Origin: Lachnospiraceae bacterium UBA3785
Lineage (GTDB): Bacteria > Bacillota > Clostridia > Lachnospirales > Lachnospiraceae
Length of the DNA: 8,426 nt
Direction: 5' to 3'
Assembly (NCBI GenBank): GCA_002369495.1
Contig: DFFD01000074.1
Span: 1-8,426, forward strand
Part shown: positions 5,876 through 8,426 of the stretch, one piece after another
Numbering within the stretch: the first letter of the stretch is position 1
How the letters are laid out: each line of letters begins with the position of its first letter
The notes under the pieces: generated by a model
What the model saw: the letters and a program-made list of their open reading frames with translations, nothing else
What the model was told of the DNA's origin: nothing
Databases searched by the model: none
Position numbers and translations under genes: made by a program

Positions 5876-6928
5876 GAAGATGAAAACGACGCTCCCGAAC
5901 ATGACCAGGATGCGGATGTAGGAGGAGTCGATGTAGAAGTATTCGTTGCCGCCCGGCAGCGTGAAGCCGCCGTTGCCTTTCTGGGGAACCGCCTGGCCGA
6001 AGAGCGGAACGCCGAAGCGGATGAGAGCCTCGCGCCCGAGTTCCAGCCTCGAACGGAAGGAGTCGAGGAAGGAGAAGCGGTTGTAGAAGACCGCAGGGTC
6101 GTCGGAAAGCCCGGTTGTAAGTTTCAGCATGAAGAGCGCCAGAAGCGGCGCGGCGAGCACAAACGGGGCAGCAGCAAGCGCTTTTCCTGCGGAGATCAGG
6201 GCGGAGGGTTTCGTTTTGCGGGAGGTTTTCATTTTCGGGAAAATGAAAACCTGATAGATAACCGTGCCCAGAAGAAGCAGGCCGGATGTGAGCAGCGTGG
6301 TCCTTGCCCGCATGAAGAGCAGGTTCACCAGCATGAAGAGCGCAAGAAACACGTAGTGGACCGCGTGCGGACGTCCGTTCTTCAGGACGAACAGGGCGGC
6401 GAAGACGTAGAAGATCCTGGCGGCCGCGTCGGTGGAGTAATTGTAGCCGAACGCGTGGCGGCCTTCGGTGACGATCCAGCCGATGAAGCCGTTGACCGAG
6501 AGGATGTAGAGCAGGACGGTCATGACGCCGGTGACGATGACGGAGACGCGGAGGATGCTTCTGCCAGAGCGCTCGTACGCGCAGGCGGCGAGCGAAAATG
6601 CGAGGTAGGACATGCTCCAGTAGCCGATCGTCAGGCGGATGACGACGGCGAAGACCAGGGAGGCCCCCGCGAGGATCGTGGCCCAGGTGAACTTTGTCCG
6701 CGTGACAAGATTGACCGCCGCGAGGATCAGCGTCAGGTTGACGAGCAGGTTCATGGCGAGCTCGAGGGGACGGTCCGGGAGAATGCCGGCATAGGCCGGA
6801 TCGAGCATGCTCGCGCTGATGACGAGGCGCAGCAGGATCAGGGCGTAGTCGATCAGGAAGAGGACGTCGAGAACCTGGTTCAGGACGCCGAGTTTCTTTT
6901 TCATGGATTTTGTGAGTATCTGGGCCAA
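5642..6928 (-). CDS. Wzy/O-antigen ligase-like membrane polymerase
   Basis: The product (428 residues from the start chosen here) is a polytopic membrane protein with about ten or more hydrophobic helices. A large loop near the C-terminal third reads NRFSFLDSFRSRLELGREAL, then FGVPLFGQ, then YFYIDSSYIRILVMFG. That last stretch (D-S-S-Y at about 334-337) resembles the D-N/S-x-Y-x-R-x-L signature before a helix in Gram-positive capsule and teichuronic-type polymerases. It probably joins repeat units of a surface glycan, but the substrate cannot be told. No glycosyltransferase or flippase gene is adjacent, which is unusual for such genes. TTG at 6926-6928 is chosen because AAAGGAA lies 8 bases upstream and a promoter ends near 6969. 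The longer reading from TTG at 6997 would begin inside the -35 box. ATG at 6904 is also possible. The last 17 codons lie antisense to the NUMOD1 domain. Confidence 0.75.
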   Translation of the reverse strand: MAQILTKSMKKKLGVLNQVLDVLFLIDYALILLRLVISASMLDPAYAGILPDRPLELAMNLLVNLTLILAAVNLVTRTKFTWATILAGASLVFAVVIRLTIGYWSMSYLAFSLAACAYERSGRSILRVSVIVTGVMTVLLYILSVNGFIGWIVTEGRHAFGYNYSTDAAARIFYVFAALFVLKNGRPHAVHYVFLALFMLVNLLFMRARTTLLTSGLLLLGTVIYQVFIFPKMKTSRKTKPSALISAGKALAAAPFVLAAPLLALFMLKLTTGLSDDPAVFYNRFSFLDSFRSRLELGREALIRFGVPLFGQAVPQKGNGGFTLPGGNEYFYIDSSYIRILVMFGSVVFIFSLLLYAILSLRAAAAGNIYLLFVLVLVALDGVTEQYFLHPGCNPFFLLVFTDPELFRVRRRVAPDKSSVRKPLTPAD

Positions 6929-6968
6929 GGCGCAGGTTCCTTTCGTGAGACGTTTTATCGTGTCTTTT

Positions 6969-6997
6969 AGTTTATCATCAGGGTGGGACAGGCGCAA
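6969..6997 (-). promoter_or_regulatory. Promoter of the polymerase gene
   Basis: On the minus strand, TTGCGC (6997-6992) and TAAACT (6974-6969) are separated by 17 bases. A TG one base before the -10 makes it an extended type. Transcription would start near 6962, about 34 bases before the TTG at 6928, with AAAGGAA in between. Confidence 0.55.
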
Positions 6998-7035
6998 GAG
7001 GAAGAAGCGTCACTCGAAAAAACTTACAAAAAAGG

Positions 7036-7064
7036 ATGACGAACCGCGGAATCTATTGTATAAT
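7036..7064 (+). promoter_or_regulatory. Promoter of the HPr gene
   Basis: A perfect -10 box TATAAT (7059-7064) lies 17 bases after ATGACG (7036-7041), which matches 4 of 6 -35 positions. The start would be near 7071, leaving a leader of about 47 bases with no sign of a riboswitch. It is divergent from the polymerase promoter, about 40 bases away. Confidence 0.7.
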
Positions 7065-7117
7065 ACTGTAAGCAAGAAAATTTACGCCGCAAGGCAAAAA
7101 ACAGGAGGAGATTCAAT

Positions 7118-7375
7118 ATGGTTTCTTTTAAGTATGTGATCACGGATCCGGTTGGCATTCACGCCCGTCCGGCAGGCAACCTTGTCAAGGAGATCAAGAA
7201 GTATGACTCCGACGTCAAGATCTTCGCGAACGGCAAGGCCGCTGACGGCAAGAAGCTCATGAACCTCATGACCCTCGGCGTCAAGCAGGGCAATGAGATC
7301 GAAGTCAAGGTCGAAGGCGGCGATGAGGCTGCCAACGCTGCGGCGATCGAAGCGTTCCTGAAGGCGAACCTTTGA
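7118..7375 (+). CDS. HPr-family phosphocarrier protein
   Basis: The 85-residue protein has HPr length and fold signatures. GIHARPAG carries the phospho-accepting His15, with Arg17 beside it, and LMNLMTLGVKQG matches the second conserved region. HPr passes phosphate from enzyme I to the sugar-specific EIIA proteins of the phosphotransferase system in the cytoplasm. An ungapped alignment with recalled B. subtilis HPr puts Lys46 where the regulatory Ser46 should be, so HPr kinase/phosphorylase could not modify this copy. It may be the main HPr of a lineage lacking that control, or a paralogue. AGGAGGAG (7103-7110) lies 7 bases before the ATG, an excellent binding site. The gene stands alone between its own promoter and terminator, without ptsI next to it. 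The symbol ptsH is withheld because paralogues are common. Confidence 0.93.
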   Translation: MVSFKYVITDPVGIHARPAGNLVKEIKKYDSDVKIFANGKAADGKKLMNLMTLGVKQGNEIEVKVEGGDEAANAAAIEAFLKANL

Positions 7376-7388
7376 TTGGTTGAACGGG

Positions 7389-7417
7389 AAGGACCGGGCG
7401 GGGGCCCGGTTCTTTTT
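7389..7417 (+). terminator. Intrinsic terminator after the HPr gene
   Basis: AAGGACCGGGC (7389-7399) pairs with GCCCGGTTCTT (7404-7414), with one G-T wobble, around a GGGG loop, and the T run continues to 7417. It starts 13 bases after the HPr stop codon. The stem and loop style is the same as that of the glyS terminator. Confidence 0.9.
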
Positions 7418-7445
7418 ATGCATGGAGTGACGGGGCCCTGGACAC

Positions 7446-7549
7446 AGGGACGGTTCCTGTACCAAAAAAAGATTCTCACAGGAGAATCTTTTTTTTGTGC
7501 CTGGAACCGTCCCCGATGCTTTTTTGATGCCTGGGAACCGTCCCCGATG
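7446..7549. repeat. REP-like palindromic element B
   Basis: One left-hand GGGACGGTTCC (7447-7457) and two right-hand GGAACCGTCCCC units (starting at 7503 and 7534) flank a perfect 14-bp hairpin. That hairpin pairs AAAAAAAGATTCTC (7464-7477) with GAGAATCTTTTTTT (7482-7495) around an ACAG loop. The right-hand units sit in a tandem of about 21-22 bases reading TGCCTGG(G)AACCGTCCCC and then GATG. The unit sequence, polarity and layout match element A at 203-303. The central hairpin, with its A run and T run, can act as an intrinsic terminator in both directions. It is the only terminator-like structure downstream of the DUF1846 gene on the minus strand. Confidence 0.85.
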
Positions 7550-7560
7550 TTCGAAGGTTT

Positions 7561-8426
7561 TCAGTGGAAGATCTGCTTGTTCTCGTAGACCGGCTCGCAG
7601 GTCATCTGGATCCCGAGGCGCTTCATGATGCGGAGGTCAACCTGGGAGAGCATGACCGAGGAGTGGGCCTGGCAGCCGCGCAGGAGCGGCAGGGCGTTCA
7701 GGACCGCGGCGGCGCGCTCGTCGTGAGCGGCGGAGGTGGAGAGCGCGATCAGGACCTCGTCGGTGTGGAGACGGGGGTTCCTGCCGCCGAGATAGCTCGT
7801 CTTCAGCGTCTGGATCGGCGCGATCGCCTCCGGGGAGATGATGCGGATCTCGTGCGGGACGCCGGCGATGACCTTCAGCGCATTGAGGAGCGCCGCGGAG
7901 GTTGCCCCGAGCAGCTCGGAGGTGCGGCCGGAGATGAGGGTACCGTCGGCAAGCTCGATCGCGGCGGCCGGAGCCCCGGTCTTCTCCGCGCGGGCAAGTG
8001 CCGGCGCGACAACGCGGCGATCGGAGGTCGTCACGTGGGCCTGCTTCATGATGAGCTCGATCTTGTCGGCCTCCTCCTCGCGGCGGCTGCCGTCGGCGAG
8101 GCCGGCCAGGGCCTCGTAGTAGCGGCGGATGATCTCCTGGCGGGAGGCCTCGCAGCAGACTTCGTCGTCGGTGATGCAGAAGCCGGCCATGTTGACGCCC
8201 ATGTCGGTGGGGGATTTGTATTTGCATTCTCCGTAGATCTGCTCGAAGATCGCCTGCAGCACCGGAAATGCCTGCACATCGCGGTTATAGTTGACCGTGG
8301 TCTTGCCGTAGGCCTCGAGATGGAAGGGATCGATCATGTTGAGGTCATTCAGGTCCGCGGTCGCAGCCTCGTAGGCAAGGTTGACCGGGTGCTTGAGCGG
8401 CAGGCTCCAGATCGGGAAGGTCTCGA
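7561..8426 (-). CDS. DUF1846 (UPF0371) family protein, C-terminal part
   Basis: The gene enters from beyond the right edge on the minus strand and ends with TGA at 7561-7563, so about 287 C-terminal residues are visible. The sequence closely follows the DUF1846/UPF0371 family. Visible signatures are FPIWSLPLKHPVNLAYEAA, MIDPFHLEAYGKTTVNYNRD, KSPTDMGVNMAGF, EASRQEIIRRYYEAL, GAPAAAIEL, GRTSELLGATSAALLNALK, GRNPRLHTDEVLIAL and GCQAHSSVMLSQVD. Full-length members are around 490-500 residues, so roughly 200 N-terminal residues and the start are missing from the window. The family is widespread in Firmicutes with no firmly established biochemical role that I know of. The visible part shows no frameshift or missing conserved block. 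The stop lies 12 bases from REP-like element B, which probably ends the transcript. Confidence 0.93.
   Translation of the reverse strand, partial: ETFPIWSLPLKHPVNLAYEAATADLNDLNMIDPFHLEAYGKTTVNYNRDVQAFPVLQAIFEQIYGECKYKSPTDMGVNMAGFCITDDEVCCEASRQEIIRRYYEALAGLADGSRREEEADKIELIMKQAHVTTSDRRVVAPALARAEKTGAPAAAIELADGTLISGRTSELLGATSAALLNALKVIAGVPHEIRIISPEAIAPIQTLKTSYLGGRNPRLHTDEVLIALSTSAAHDERAAAVLNALPLLRGCQAHSSVMLSQVDLRIMKRLGIQMTCEPVYENKQIFH

Noticed and set aside
6356..6970. 204-codon plus-strand open frame opposite the polymerase gene
   Set aside because: Its highly charged, repetitive D/E/R/Q composition is typical of antisense shadows of a hydrophobic membrane protein in GC-rich DNA. It has no binding site.
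7067..7086. Possible catabolite-response (cre) operator near the HPr start
   Set aside because: Only a short GTAA...TTAC symmetry is present, and it does not fit the cre consensus.
7376..7588. 70-codon open frame directly after the HPr gene
   Set aside because: It runs through the HPr terminator and REP-like element B and into the end of the DUF1846 gene. It has no proper ribosome binding site and no recognisable domain.
1..8426. CRISPR array, tRNA/rRNA genes, riboswitches, toxin-antitoxin or phage-defence cassette
   Set aside because: No regularly spaced repeats, no tRNA-like cloverleaf or rRNA sequence, no long structured leader and no defence-type protein domains were seen. The only repeats are the two REP-like elements.

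Overview
The window looks like a chromosomal stretch from a GC-rich member of the Clostridia, most probably a Lachnospiraceae-type Firmicute. The reasons are the block cysE-cysS-mrnC-rlmB-sigH, which matches the conserved Bacillus/Clostridia order upstream of the rpmG-secE-nusG region, a single-chain glycyl-tRNA synthetase, strong AGGAGG-type ribosome binding sites, and protein sequences of Gram-positive type. Nothing seen fixes the genus. No tRNA, rRNA, CRISPR array or transposase gene was found. No gene-free stretch exceeds about 190 bases.

Layout. (1) 1-198: the last 48 codons of glycyl-tRNA synthetase and its intrinsic terminator. (2) 203-303: a REP-like palindromic element built from GGGACGGTTC/GAACCGTCCC units around an AT-rich hairpin. 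(3) 327-1250: an EamA/DMT-family membrane transporter. (4) 1255-5391: a five-gene operon with its own promoter, cysE, cysS, mrnC (Mini-RNase III), rlmB and a SigH-like sigma factor. The genes are separated by 16 nt or less, or overlap. (5) 5392-5536: an AT-rich patch and a perfect 18-bp hairpin. (6) 5537-5875: a small gene with a strong ribosome binding site whose first ~53 codons encode a NUMOD1 DNA-binding domain. Its tail runs antisense into the next gene. (7) 5642-6928, minus strand: a polytopic, Wzy-like polysaccharide polymerase/ligase with its own promoter. (8) 7118-7375: an HPr-family phosphocarrier with its own promoter and terminator. (9) 7446-7549: a second REP-like element of the same family. 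(10) 7561-8426, minus strand: the C-terminal part of a DUF1846 (UPF0371) protein that runs off the window.

How the genes fit together. The central operon couples cysteine supply (CysE makes O-acetylserine) to cysteine charging (CysS), ribosomal RNA processing (Mini-III) and modification (RlmB), and a sigma factor. The surrounding genes look like independent units with their own signals. The observations most worth a second look are the two matched REP-like elements, the stand-alone NUMOD1 gene whose end collides with the polymerase gene as if joined by a rearrangement, the loss of the regulatory Ser46 in HPr, and a coiled-coil/acidic tail with a C-terminal isoleucine on CysE. I did not find a clearly new multi-gene system.
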